A stretch of DNA of 64,000 nt from Catenaria anguillulae PL171 (lineage: Eukaryota > Blastocladiomycota > Blastocladiomycetes > Blastocladiales > Catenariaceae): the NCBI GenBank assembly GCA_002102555.1, contig MCFL01000028.1:248001-312000 (forward strand). Direction: 5' to 3'. Under the pieces are notes generated by a model. The model searched no databases. It saw only the letters and a list, made by a program, of their open reading frames with translations, and was not told where the DNA came from. The position numbers and the translations under genes are program-made. Each line of letters begins with the position of its first letter. The first letter of the stretch is position 1. Positions 34,222-48,246 of this stretch are shown piece after piece.

Positions 34222-37200
34222 ATGCAATCGACACCGCTTGCGCCGTCGCGAGCAACCACCTCGCCCCCAACCTCAATCTCAACCACCATCAACACGACCA
34301 ATCTCGGCGCACAAACAACGGGAGGATCATCCGCCGCCGCAGCTACAGGCCCCCCAAAGTCTCCGGGTGCAACCACCTCCGCCTCGAACGAGCCGCCACC
34401 CGACACAGCCATTGTGCCCTGGCCCGAATGGTCCGACTCGGAAATTGCAAGCGAGAAATGGGCATGGCCCCCACCCGCGGCAACCTCGGGCCTATCTGCT
34501 GCTGGATTGTCCACCGGATCAGCAGGTAGTGCTGGTGTGCCAGGAAGCCTCGGACCAGGCGGCGGCGTAGGAGGACCTGGTGGCAATTCAGGTTCCGGCG
34601 TGGGACCCGCACCAACTGCCTCGCTAGCACCTGCCGCCGGTGGTGGCGGTGGGGCTGGCGGCAAGGGAGCGGCAGCTGCAGCAAACGCCGCTGCAGCGGC
34701 CGCAGCGGCTGCCGCAGCGGCTGCAAATGCCGTGGCCATGGCCGCCATGGACGATCTCGACTCGACACTCTTGTACCTCCCCCGGTCGTTGCGCGCGCGA
34801 TGTGTGGCCATCAAGCGCGCCAGCGAGGTCACGCCGCCAGCGTGGTGGAAGGCCGCAAGTGCATCAGGGTCATCGGCGACTTCGTCTCAAACGACATCGA
34901 CGGCTTCAAACTCGGCCTCAGCAGCAACAGCACCAGGTGCACCGGGAAATGCAGCCTCATCGGGCTCCATTGAATATGCCATGCTCTCACTCTCAGCAGC
35001 ACCCACACCGACCGCGCTGCATCCCCCTATGCCACACTCCATCGGCTCTTTTGCACACAATCCACTGGCATCCTTCCCACCCGCTCCTCTCGGACTCCAG
35101 GGCCACAACTCAGACTCGGACAACATGCTCCACCACACACCACTCCCCTCGCTCATGCCGGCGCCGTGCGTGTCCGACTTTTCCAGCTACGAGGATTCAT
35201 TTGTACCAATGCCAGACTTGCCCGGTGTGCCCAAACCCGAAGGCGAACCAAAACTCGCATCGGCGTTTTACCAAGTGAATGCCCACTTGGCAACGGCATC
35301 ACCTGTTGTCAAGGATCTGATTGCAAAGTGGCACGCCCTTGTTCTTCTGCATCGCGCACCGACCGTCCCGCCAACCTCGGCCAGTGCCAATGTCATTGGT
35401 GGGACTGGATCAAATGCCCATCCGCTCTTGTCGAACTCGCATGCATCTGCGGCACCAAATGCTCCATCCAAACCAGGCTCGGCCGCTGCCAACAACAATG
35501 CATTTTCCAACGCTATCGGTCTCTCTTCGTCCAACACGTCGCCCGGCGTCCCTTTAGGTCCGCTCACCAATACGCAACTTTCGCCCGCCATGCCCGCCCC
35601 GCCCTGCGAATCGGACCAGTTTCTCCCTTGGGACCACGTGTACCCGAAAACAAAAGACGGGTCGCCAATGTACAATCCTGCGGGTAAGTATGCAGTCAAG
35701 CTGTGGTGGTGCGGCGCCTGGCGCAAAATCCTGGTCGATGACAAGATCCCAGTGGATGAAAAGGGCGAGCCATTGTTGCCGACGAGTCCTGTCCCCGGCG
35801 AGATATGGCCGTGGGTGGTGGGGAAAGCCATGCTGAAGGTTTGCGCGTTAAGGTATTTTACATTTAAATATCTGTCTCACTTGCGTGTCCAGAGAATCAA
35901 ATTGACGCAATTTTGTCCCCAAAGTTATTACGATCGACCCACAGGATATGAAATGACGGGCGCGTGTTTCTTCAAAATCCTCACGGGCTGTGAATCACAT
36001 CAAGTCTCCATGCTCCCTGCCCCGCAGGACACGCTCCAAGTGGCCAAGGACCTTGCGCTGTTCAATGTATCGACGGCCTTGCGCCAGTTTCTTGGCATTC
36101 CCATTCCGCCTCCCATTCCCCCGACATTGCTGGCCAGTGGCGTGGTCAATCCGCCCGTCAGTGCGAACCAAGCGCCCGCCGTGTCCACGGCGGCTGCCAC
36201 ACAGAGTCGCGCGGCGACCGCGGGGCAAACACTACACACCTCGTCGTCGCCTACGGCTTCCGCATCCGCGGCGCATGCGCTTCCAAGCCAGCTGGGACTG
36301 CCAAGCAACAGGCACAATGCTCTCCGCCACTCCACAAGCATTGCCTCTGCTGGCCCCAATCCCTCCTGCATACACAGCACCAGGCATTGCCCTGGCACTT
36401 CTCGACGCGATCCCCGGCCACCCAACACTTCCCGCCCTCATTATCGCGCAACTCATTCGCTTACATCCGGAAACCCGATCCGTTCGCTTGCGCCTGTTTC
36501 CCATCTACTTGCCCGTGCCGCCCGCGTTCGGCTGGGAATCCGAAATCACCGTGGCCAAGGAGGACCTGGTTGCGTCGGCTGCAGGTGTCTGGTGCGTCCA
36601 TTTCCCGTCGCAGTATCGCACCGCGCGCCACTTTGTGTACTTGATGGCGCCGTGGTGACGAGCGGCACGGGAACGGCAGTGGTGGCTACAGGTGCCAGTG
36701 CGGCGGGACGGTAGCAGGAGCCACGGGTGGCCCGGGTGGTGTGGGTGTTGGTGGAGCACAGGGTCCGGGCGCGGGCGCGAGTGGGAATGCAATGGCGGCC
36801 GCGGCGGGGATGGCGGGCGCGGCGTTGGGGGCATCTTTGGCATTTGGCGCGGGTGGCGCCGGCGGATCGGGGGTCGGAGGTATGGTTGGTGCAGGAAGCG
36901 GCCTGGCCGGCGTGGGCGGAGTTTTGGGCGCGGCAGGTGCTGCAAGTGGAGCAAGTGTGGGTGCGCTGGCGGGCGGATTGGCGAGTGAGTTGGTGCCAAG
37001 GCTGTTGCCGTTGATATGTGCGTTCTTTCTCACTAGGTGTGCATTGAGGTGTGAGTAATGCAGGCTGTCACTAACCGATGATGATGATGATTGATGATGG
37101 ATGACGCGATGTGCTTGCTAGACAATCCAAACGACCGACCAGTGGAGGTGCTCGTCTCATTCTCGTGCCATTCCCGCTTGGGTATCAACCGCAAGCGGCA

Positions 37201-39710
37201 TCCTTCACTCTTGATTCAAGCGTCCGAATGGACAAGACCATTTGGCACGGCACCATCGTTGATGTATGGCTCGAGCTTGGACTCAGCAACAGACATGGAT
37301 GCGAACAGCAGTGTGCCAACAACCAGTTCCATCCATACGCGTCTTGCGACCCTCGGAAATGCTGCCACTGTAGTGACCCTCGCTCCCCACCAGGCCATTC
37401 GCCTGATTCCCGATGCGCCCATGCACCACACAGTCTCCATTTACACGCGCACCGACTCGGACATTGTGCTAGAAGACGAGGCGCGGTACTTTGCCGAAAA
37501 ATGCAATGTCCACGTGGGCGAAGTCGACGAGACCTACCTTGCGCACCCCTCGGCTCATGCATGGAGCGTGCTCTTCAAGTTCCCACTTGTGCTCAAGTCG
37601 CCGACTCGGTTGGCGATTCACTTGTTTGTCCCCGAGTTGATTGCCGACCATACCGTGCTGCGCGTGGTGGACAATGATTCCATGCGTGCGCTAGTGGTGC
37701 CGCTCTTGTCGCTGCCATCACAATGGTTGCAGCCGAATGCAAAAGGATACACGGTAATGGCAGATTGCAAGGCGCCGTTTCCACGACCCGCGGGCAGGTT
37801 TCGGCTCAGAATGTATTCGACGCCCCAGGCCGTGTTGCCGATTGAGCGGCCGATTGAGTTGGGGATTAAGCAGTGGAGCAACGAGTATGAGGATTCCTAT
37901 GTGTCGAATCGGCAGCATCGACTCTTTCGGTATGTTCTTGGATCATCCATTAACTGTGGAGGAAGTGCTCACATGTCAGCTGGCGAAACAGAACCATCAT
38001 TCGTATCCCAAATGTGGCCGAATCTCATGTATCGCTGCACCTCTCATTTGCCATCCCGAACCTCTACCTGACGCTCGAGCTGTACGAAAACAATGAGCAA
38101 ATATTCAAAGTGCGCGCCCGCGATGTGGTCATTGTGCCCAATGTCATTTTGCTCAAGACGGACGACTTTGCGCAACCAACGGCCGGGATTGAAAAGGAAG
38201 CAAAGCCCGAAACGACCGCGGCGGCCGGCGCAACAGTTGGACCAAGCACAGGAAAGGCAGGCGCAGGCAAAGCAGACAAGGCCAGTGAGAAGGAGAAGGC
38301 TGCAGCGGCAGCGGCAGCGGCAGCAGCATCCAAAGAGGCCGAAAAAGAAAAAGAGCGTGATCGGTTGTCTGTACGTGACCACGCCGTGCCTTCTTTCTCA
38401 AATGGTTGTCTCACAGTCTCTATTCGTGTGTATTCCAGCCACCCAACTCGGCCCTTGCACGCTCCCAGCCCATGCGCCGCTACATTCTTCAAGCCTTTGT
38501 TGAACCGACCGAAGAAGTGCTTCCGCTTCTCGTTGAACCTGCCGATGCTACCAGTGGTGGGCGGCCGCGAACAGCGAGTTCGGTGGCAGCCACAACCACG
38601 ACCACGGGCGCACCCAAGGTGTCCATGACAAGCGTCAAGGTGGCCCCGACCAAGGGCGGCAAGTCCGGATCCACTGCCGGTGCCGAAGCGCCCAAACTAG
38701 CTGCCGTCCCGGATGGTCCCGAAAAGATGACTAAAGACTCGTCGGCCAAATCGCCCAGTTCACAAAATGTGCAATCCACAAAGTCTTCGTCACCCGCTGC
38801 GGCTACCGCAACAGATACGGCTACAAATGCGGCGGCGGCGGCGACATCAACCACGACGTTCAATGCGACTGTGACTCGCGACCTCAAGTGGATCTTGCGT
38901 GTCACGTCCTCCGAGTCGCAAGGGCTGTATGTTGTCAAAGACTCGGAGCGTGACGAAAAACACCGAGTCATCAAGGAAGCGTGGGAACAAAAAGCGCCGG
39001 GACGTGCGGCAAGAGCTCGCGAGGCGCGCGAGCAGTTTTTGAATACGCTCAAGCAGGCGCAGTCGGTGGCGGCCGCTGGTGCGGGCTCGGGCACTGCGAG
39101 CAGCGGAACACCACCAGCGACTGCGCCCCCGCAGGCCCACGCCCCGCCGCCATACATATTCTCATCGGCATCCAGCTACATGTCAAAGCACTCGCTCTCT
39201 GCGCACGCTTGGACCACGGGTCTGGCTACGTTCCAGGGCATCCCACCGGGCTTGCCGCGCCCCGAAGACTACACCCCATGCCTCGTTCACTACCTGCTCA
39301 CACCTCCCCCTACGGTTCTGTCCCCCTCGGACCTCGCTTCGCGCGCCGCCGCTCACCAGTCGCTCTACGACACGTGGTCGCAGTACTACACGACGCTGCG
39401 TGCGCGGTGGCATGCAGACAAGAAGCTTGCCGAGGACTCGCGCAAGTACCTGACTGACGCGCTCGATGGAATGCAAGCGCAAGTTAAGGGTTGGAGAGAC
39501 GTGGATCAAGCGCGCAGGTTGGATCATAGGAAAAAGACCATTGTGGAGTTGGAGGAGGAGGCGGCTAGGATTTTGGCGGCGAGGATTGCGGCTGAGCAGG
39601 CCGCGGCAGAGGCGGCTGCAGCTGCTGCTGCTGCCTCAGGGGTTGGCGCTGGGACGGTGGAAGAGGTAGGCGGAGGAAAAGACAAGGGCAAGGCTGGAAA
39701 GAAAAAGTGA
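34222..39710 (+). CDS. ADGB: Androglobin-like protein (calpain-like, no globin seen)
   Basis: Androglobin is a large calpain/globin chimera needed for sperm flagellum formation in mammals (family knowledge). The ATG is at 34222. Family landmarks in order: IVPWPEWSDSEIASEKW (near 34412), a long Ala/Ser/Pro-rich stretch, then the calpain-like core LPWDHVYPKTKDGSPMYNPA, KYAVKLWWCGAWRKILVDD and PLLPTSPVPGEIWPWVVG, and late WILRVTSSESQGLYVVKDSE with HRVIKEAWEQKAPGRAARA. Introns: 35839-35895 (in frame), one near 37010-37121, 37930-37991 and 38371-38438. Frame slips occur near 36310 and 36650, and a Gly/Ala-rich segment fills 36680-37010. I see no globin domain or heme-binding His pattern where the animal protein has its permuted globin. 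The C-terminus is a charged, Ala/Glu/Lys-rich coiled region. Confidence 0.9.
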
Positions 39711-39826
39711 AAGTTGGTCGACAGCTTAGTTTTGTGCTGTTTTTGTTTGTATTTCAAGTGAATGAATGACTCATATGCACCTTTTTTTTTATGCGACGTT
39801 CTATTGTTGACCGAAATTGAACGAAT

Positions 39827-41052
39827 TTACATGGTCATACTACGCTGCCTGCTTCCCATACTTCGTAACCTCTCGGCATATTCATGTGCTGCCATTGCTT
39901 TCGCCCTCCTTGCTTCCGACTCGGGATCCGTTGGTGGGCCTAAACTCGTCGGCAGCCGTGTGACCGCGTCTGCCTTTTTGATGGCCTGGTAGTCGGTCAC
40001 CGTGTACGGCTTGAACGCTGGCGGCGGTTGGCCAAGCGGTAGATGCATGTGCGCTGTGCCTGGTGCGCCTCCGGCTCTTTGCGATGCAGGAGCTGGACGT
40101 TGCGATTCGTTATTGGTGGTTTCGGCTCCGGGTGGAGCTGGACCTGCAGCGCGTCGGTCTGCATATTGCGCAAGCCACTCGTATCGCTCGGCCGTTGACA
40201 GGGACGGTTTGGGAGTAGTGGCGGCGGTGCAGGGTCGCGGCGTTTCTTGAGCTGAGAGACGAGTGGATCGAGGACTTCGGGCCGAGGATGGGACGAAAGG
40301 CCGCGGATCGGGTGCGTCGTGGTACCCGTGGATGAACGTGTGGGAGACTGTGAGTTTGCTGGCTCTCCAAGGTGCTGATGTTGCTGTTGTTGTTGTTGTT
40401 GTTGAAGCCAAACGGGCCGGTTGACGGTACATGCTGCTGATAGTGGTTTCCCATTGCTGGAGGATAGTAGGCGGATAGGTTGGCGGTGCAGAAGAGACGG
40501 TTCCGTATGGGACTTGACCAGGCTGATACTGCATGGGATGCTGCGAAGTGTAGGGTTGGTAGCCGTTGTTGCTCAGGTCAATGGGCGGTCGGGGAACGGA
40601 GTTCTGAGTCCGAAAACACAGTCAGTCAGCTCGGATGTTGCTCATAGAGAAAGAAAGCGGTCAGGCTCTGTACACACCGATCGCCGACCTCGGCCTGCTG
40701 GTGGTCCACTCGGCGTTATTGATCCAGGTCCTCTTTGGTACATCATGGCCAGACTCGCTTGCCCGTGCTCTGGTGCCGCCAATGACAATGGTACTCGATT
40801 TGCCAACTCTTGCTGCCACTGCAACCACGTCTGGAATGGGATTGCTACAAGTGGTTCGGTTGCCGTTGCTGGCGAAATGACTGGTGTCACTGTTGCGCTT
40901 GGTGGCAAGATGCGACTGGCTGCGACAACGTCTGGAATGGTAGTTGGCTGGCTGGGACAGTGATTGGGTCGCGGGTGCCTGACCGGGGTGGGAATGGAGC
41001 AGGTTGGCGCCAGCGAGAGGTTGGAGATGGAGAGGACATGCCGGCCAGTCAT
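39827..41052 (-). CDS. JHY-like (C11orf63-type) ciliary protein, tentative
   Basis: The ATG at 41052 starts a Pro/Ser-rich, largely disordered protein. An intron at 40604-40677 joins the exons in frame (RRS to NSVPRPPIDLSNNGY). The only ordered part is the C-terminus, FKPYTVTDYQAIKKAD, then SLGPP, then a basic helix MAAHEYAERLRSMGS. A PYT-x-x-DY-x-x-x-K, LGP, YA-x-x-(L/I)-R layout recalls the C-terminal domain of JHY, a protein needed for normal motile cilia in mouse. That match is from memory of the family pattern and is moderate. It is tail to tail with androglobin (116 bp apart) and head to head with alpha-tubulin, which fits a flagellar role. Confidence 0.5.
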
Positions 41053-41895
41053 CCGCGAGTATACATTGGTAGAATTTGGCTCAGGGTCCAGTTCATGCAG
41101 GGTGATTCGAAAGCAACCAAAGGTTGAAATGCGGACACTTGAGAGAGTGATGAACGATAGGCATGTGCCTGACCGGCCAAAGCAAACTTCATCAGGTTCT
41201 CTGTGCTCGCTCTGGTGGCCACGGCTTTCCTTTCTTTTCGCTCATCGTTCCCAGCGCTCTGGCCACTGGACACTGATGGTCGGCCCGGACACTCGGGTCG
41301 AAGCGCGTCGAGGAGTGGATCGTGCAGACGCGTTTCTTTGCGCTCGAACACGTGCATTCATTGTGGCGCACTCTGGCCCGATTGGGGGTTCGTTGAATTT
41401 TCGGGCCGCTAAACCCCTGCACAAATTCTTGGAAATTTTGGGCACCTGCAGGAGCGTCAAAGGAGGCAATCGAAAAACGGGAAATAAAAATGAATGAAAA
41501 GCGCGATCGGTTTTGAGGTTTTCGCATGGCCACTGGACCTATAAGAACGAGGCACAACCCGCTCGCCTTCCTCCCTCTCACATCCTGAAGAAAGTTCTTC
41601 AGTTTGCTGCATCCGTAACACTTGCCGTAAGCTGCCTACCCCCCTCACACACAAACAACGCATTTTCGCGCTTTGCTGCCCAAGGTACATTTTCTTCCTC
41701 TGCAATCACTTTGCGTGTCCTTGATCCGCCGCCACTCCCCTCCCTGCTCGCCCGTTTGCTTCGGTCAACGGCCCTCGGCCAGCGGTCGAAGCCAGCGAGG
41801 CATGACGCGTTGGAGGAGTGATCTCGACCACTCTCACGCTTTCCAGTCTGTTACTAAAGTGTGCATGTATGCTAACGTTTTCTCTTAATCCTGTG

Positions 41896-41902
41896 TATAA
41901 AG
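41896..41902 (+). promoter_or_regulatory. TATA box of alpha-tubulin
   Basis: TATAAAG, 55 bp before the start codon, followed by a CT-rich leader as is common in highly expressed fungal genes. Confidence 0.55.
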
Positions 41903-41903
41903 C

Positions 41904-41945
41904 AATCTCTCTCTTCTCTCTCTCTACTCGCTCAACTCTCTCTTT
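41904..41945 (+). repeat. CT-rich leader tract
   Basis: Repeated CTCT units with few interruptions between the TATA box and the start codon of alpha-tubulin. Confidence 0.6.
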
Positions 41946-41947
41946 AA

Positions 41948-43307
<1,360 letters not shown>

Positions 43308-43833
43308 GAAGGTCAACCCGCTCGAATTGTTGTTGTGTTGCTTCCCTCGTCGCACTTGTTGTCTGCCCACGACGATGTTTGTGAAAAATCTCCCTGCCTC
43401 CCTCCATCCCAAGCTCCCTCTCTCAAACCCTGAAATGTTCAAATCGAAATCCGAATGATCTCTTTCTCCAAATGAAATCGACAGCTGTCCTGTTTTTTTT
43501 TTCTTGATTTTGTGGAGCTGCGAGCCCTGGCTTCAAGTTTGGGACGGAGCAGTAGCGGGCGGTCAGATCGGCAGGCTCTGAAGAAAATGACACAACTATG
43601 GCACTCTGTGCTCGACATCCATAGAAGTATCGGTCCCATAAGTACGTATACTGAGGGATGAATCAGTCAATCTACATATGATACCAATGGAAACATACTG
43701 TACCTGACTTGAATGCCATCCGCATTCTACCCACCATCTGCACTCTGCCCGACCGATCTGCCGATTCTTCTCGATCCCGAGCCCGTGATCCAGCATCCTC
43801 CCCCAGAGTGACGACAAGTGAGTCCCAGTCACC
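43308..43833. other. Intergenic region between alpha-tubulin and importin-11
   Basis: 526 bp. C/T-rich 3' flank of alpha-tubulin with a poly-T run near 43494-43503, then the leader of importin-11. No gene seen. Confidence 0.35.
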
Positions 43834-46800
43834 ATGGCCTCCATCCTCTCAAGCAATGCCCCCGCTGGCCAGATGCCCGTCACTGGCGTCGCCCCGCCGG
43901 CCACTCCGGCCAGCGTGCAGCCCGTGCTGGACCTGCTGACGTCGCTGTGCTCACAAAACGTGACCCAATTGCGCGACGCCGAGCAAGTCCTCAAGCGCGC
44001 CGAACTGCAGCCAAACTTCCACTTGGCTCTGCAAGACATTTACTTCCAGCCGCAGCTGCTGTCCCCGCAAGATGACCCGGACGGCCATGCCACGTCCAAC
44101 ATCCGGTTTCAAGCCATCCGCACTTTGCGTGCAAACATTGAGCGCTTCTGGCGCCGGTCCCCGAAAGCCGGGTGCCTGGCGGCCGACGAAAAGGCCGCCA
44201 TTCGCGCCCGCGCCCTGCACATGGTCATGGTGTCGCATGCAGAGCCCAGGGCGCTGGTCCAGGCGTCGGTGGCCGTGTCCAAGATGGCACGCCTCGATTA
44301 CCCAAACGAGTGGCCAAGCTTGTTAGACGATGTGTTGCAGTTGATGGACATGAACAGAGAGTTGCGGGATCGTGGGCTGCTCGTGTTGCATCATGTCATC
44401 AAGGCGCTCATTGGCGTGCGTGTGGGTCCGACACGGAGGCAGATGGCGAGCATTGCCCCACGGTTGGTGCACGCGTGTGTGGCCACATTTGCAGAGTGTC
44501 TCCAGCAGCCGGGTGATCCCAATTTGGCCACGGCCGCCCTGTATTCCGTCAAGTGTTTGCGCAAGTTGTTGGCATTTGCTGTGGATGACATGGACGAGAC
44601 ATGCCGGGTACGTTTCGCCGCTTGCTTTTCCTCCGACATCCAATAGGATGGTGTGATCCTTTCTTGCTTACCGCGGTTCAATCATGTACTAGTCATTCCT
44701 TGCTGCCATCCCCGACGCCCTCGCCATCTACTACGCTGCAGGTGCCCTTCCACTCGTCACCAACCTCGGCAAACTCGTGCTGCAAGTACAAGACTCTCGC
44801 GGTCTGCACTGGCTCGAGTACCCAGGGACCCCGCAGCTCGTCAACTGGTACTCGCAAGCCATCTCCGACGGCACGCTGACGCTGTCGGGGCTCTCGTCTG
44901 CCCCATCGTCCAACCACGCCGACGTGCCCGAAAAGCTGCTCTTGCAAGCCCTGCTCATTCTCAAATCGCTCATTCGCTCAGCTCAACAATTTACATTTGC
45001 CAATGTCGCGTCTTCGCCACTCGACACGCCCGCACCCATCTTACACCCATCGTCACCGGCCGATGCCGGGTCGCAGTTTGCATGCCTGCGGGCCATCCTG
45101 TCGCCTCCCTTTGCACAAGGATTGGCGCAAGTGCTCATGGCGGCGTACTTGCGACCCACGGCCTCGGACCTGTCTGCCATTCTCACCAGCCCGGCCACCT
45201 GGCTCGTCGATGAAGACAATGACCACTGGGAATATCGCGTGCGCGGATGTGCGGCGCGCGTACTCATGGAACTCGTGCTGGCGTTTGGCGAAGGCCCCGC
45301 CGGCGTGATGCCGACGCTGGTTGCTGCTGCCGGTGATATGGCTGCGGGGCGCCTCGACTCGCTGGCCATGGTGGCCGTGGTGCACGCTTTGTGCGGCAGC
45401 GCCGATCGCGTTGCAAAGCACGTGCCATATGTGCCGCTGTTTACTGATGTGTTGTTGCCGTGGGCGAGGAGCGCTAGGCAGGCCGCCGCACAGGGGAGTC
45501 CCGAGGCGCAGTTGGCGGCCAGGGCTGTGTGTATGTCGATCAGTGCGTTTATTGCGAGCACGGCAAAGGAGGCGCGGCCAGTGATTTATTCGGCGTTGGC
45601 GAGGGATTTGCTCGTGGCTGACATGCCGCTGATTGTGCAGCTTGCGGGCGTGGACGCATTGAGGATGTGTGTGGACGAGTGGGAGCTCGAGGTGCCCGAA
45701 CTGTTGCCGTACTTGGGCGGGCTCATGGAACGCCTGCTCAACTTGCTTGCCGGTGTTGACGAGTTTGACCTCAAGATCAAGGTGGTCAACTGCTTGTCGA
45801 TTGTCATTGAGCGTCTTGACACGCACATGGTTGCGTTTGCGCAGCCCATTGCCGAATTCATCCCAAGCTTGTGGGACGAGGCCGACGAAGAGTACCTGTT
45901 TCAAGCCACGTTGCTCGTTATGCTCAAGAAGCTCGCCGCCGCGCTTCGAGGCCAGTCGCCCGCCCTGCATGCCATTGCCTCGCCGCTGCTGGGCATCACG
46001 TGCGTCCACGATTCAAAGCAGTCGGTTTATTTCCTCGAAGACGGCCTGCTCTTGTGGCACACGCTGCTGCAGTTTACAAGCGTGCTGACGCCCGAACTCG
46101 CGGCGCTGTTGCCTCTCGTCCCGCCGTTGCTTGAAAAGGGAAGCGAAGCGCTCCGGTCCGTCTTGCAGATCTTGCAATCCTACTTGTTTTTGGACCCGGC
46201 CTTGGTCGTCAATCAGATTGGCGCGTGGCCACGGATAAGTTGCTGCATTGTTGGGTGGGGTTACGGCGGCACCGCCCGCGTCGCCGGCTGTGGGTGCGGC
46301 CGCGCTGGCGGAGGAGGGTCCAATGGACATTTACCGTCGTTGCCGAGTGTCGGCATCATGCGGCCACAGGCATCGGCAGTGATTACACGGGTGCTCGAGA
46401 CGTTTTTGATTTGCGCAGGACAGGACGCGCTGCAGTTGATGGTCAGGCGGGCGTGGTGCACCGCTTGTGCAGGGCATTGTGACCAAGCACGTACGTTGCC
46501 GTGTTTCCCAGTTTTCGCCATTCCGCGAACTGTAACTAACCGATGCTTGGGGGGACATTGTATGTGGATAGGACCACAATCTGGCCCTCATTGCGTTCCT
46601 GTCTGTCCTCTCGCGTGCCGCCTCCCTCATCTCGCCCCAAGACTTTGTGGCCATGGTGGGGGGCCCGACACTTTTGTGCCGCTCTTCACACACTGGATCG
46701 ACCTGTGGGACCACATTTGCCACCCAGCACACCGCAAACTGTCAGCGCTGCCCTGACGCGCCTACTCACCGTGTCCCCGTCGCCACAAGCCCTGCCCATG

Positions 46801-47112
46801 GTAGCGGCCATCTGGACTGACATTTTGCACGAGGTCAACGAGACGGCCGATGGCGACGCGGGCCTGTACTGGCGCATGGAAGCGGCCGATTTGGGGGCAC
46901 TGAGTGAAGGTTTTGCGGACGAGGACGAGGTTGCAGAGACGGCCAGGAGGAAGATGGTCTTGAAGCGCGATGCCGTGCACAATGTGAGTCTCGTTGCCGT
47001 GGTCAAGGATACGTTGGCCAGGTTGGCAGGGCAGGTGCCTGGTGGGATGGCGGGGGTGGTGGGCATGTTGGACCCGGATGTCGTGGCGCAGCTAGAGCCG
47101 CTGTTGAAGTGA
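43834..47112 (+). CDS. Importin-11-like nuclear transport receptor
   Basis: Importin-beta-type HEAT-repeat receptor; importin-11/Kap120 carries cargo through nuclear pores with Ran (family knowledge). The start is ACCATGG at 43834. The N-terminal part has QLRDAEQVLKRAELQPNFH, IRFQAIRTLRANIERFWRR and ARLDYPNEWPSLLDDVLQLM, the importin-11 pattern in which WRR follows the second helix. An intron at 44608-44692 joins DETCR to SFLAAIPDALAIYY. Long helical repeats continue (VNCLSIVIERLDTHM, ATLLVMLKKLAAALRGQ). A further intron lies near 46490-46570. The C-terminal end is FVPLFTHWIDLWDHICHPAH and MVAAIWTDILHEVNE. Frame slips occur near 46215, 46300, 46450, 46660 and 46745. The length of about 1,030 residues fits the family. 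Confidence 0.88.
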
Positions 47113-47633
47113 GTGTTGGTCTGCCTCGTATGTATTTTTTTTTTCACTGTGGTTGATTCAGTCAAATGTAATCTCCTTCAATAGCTATGCACCAATTTGC
47201 AAAGGTGGGGCGAGGATGGAGGAATCAAAGTTATCTTTGCCGGCAGTGTATAATATGGTACAGAAGAGGGAAAAGTGGAGGTGTTGTTGTTGAGACGGAC
47301 AGACAGACAGACACGGATGGATGACTGAGAAAAGAAGGGATAGCGGGCCGCAGCAGCAGGCGGACATATGTACGCAACAAAACAGGGCAGACGAGATGGA
47401 GTCAAGAAAGAAAGCATGCTACCAAAGAGAACACTAAGGGAGGCTTGCCGAAACGAACAGAAGATAGTCAGGAAATGATGTGGACAGGGGGAAAACAAGG
47501 TATGGACAGGTCGAGGAACAAAAAAAAAAAGTAGCGGGAGATAGGACGCTTGTACACAAAAACGGAGACTCGGAGAGATGGAGGTTGTTGACGTGGCTGT
47601 GCGTGGTGAGCGGCAACAAGTTACAAAGCCATC
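47113..47633. other. Convergent 3' intergenic region
   Basis: 521 bp between the stops of importin-11 (+) and the AN1 protein (-). It contains poly-T (47131-47142), a GACA microsatellite (about 47294-47311) and a poly-A run (47520-47530). No gene seen. Confidence 0.4.
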
Positions 47634-48246
47634 TCAAACCTTTTGTGCAACACACTTTTGGCCCAACAACTTGTCTGAATTGCGCTCGAAGCTGGCTTTG
47701 CGGCACGAGTCAATCGACTCGCAGGCATGACTTTCAGGAATGCGATGGCGCGAGCAGAACAACGTGTCGCAAAACTGGCAGTGGCCAATGAGCTTGTTGA
47801 CCTTGTCCTTGCATCCTCCCGGATGATTGCACCGAACTTTGCTCTTCTTGACAGCAGCGGGAGCTGCGGCCTCCGTCGGTGCAGCTGTTGGCGTCAGGGT
47901 GGCATTGAGCGTCACGCCATCCGTGATGCCCAAGGCACCCAGTGTCACGGACGTGTCTGGGTCAGTTGACTGGGCAGGGCAAAGGGCGGCACCTCCCATT
48001 TCGAGCGTGACCGTAGTGGGCGTGAGGAGCGGGTCCTGCGCGGCGACGGCGGCCTTGAGGGTGGCCAGGGTGTCGGTCGACTGGGCAGCTACGGTGAGGG
48101 ACTAGGTGGCGAAAACGGCAAAGGCATCGATGGATGGATGGGTCGAGTGAGTGAGTGAGTGAATGGTGCGTGAGCGCGGACACGTTGCTGGCGGCAAACG
48201 GGATAAGCGGCCGTACCTTGCCGTTGAAGAGGACGTTGAGCTGCAT
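47634..48246 (-). CDS. Ubiquitin-like plus AN1 zinc-finger protein
   Basis: The start codon at 48246 opens a 10-codon exon (MQLNVLFNGK). An intron at 48102-48216 joins it to a beta-rich ubiquitin-like stretch (SLTVAAQSTDTLATLKAAVA, then GALGITDGVTLNATL). The C-terminal part is an AN1-type zinc finger: C-x4-C in CNHPGGC, then GHCQFCDTLFCSRHRIPESH and AC. Ubiquitin-like/AN1 proteins take part in proteasome and stress-linked ubiquitin handling (family knowledge). The protein has about 165 residues, and no frame slip was needed. Confidence 0.88.

Noticed and set aside
36680-37058. Gly/Ala-rich segment as a separate gene
   Set aside because: It lies between two clear androglobin parts and fits a low-complexity insertion within that gene.
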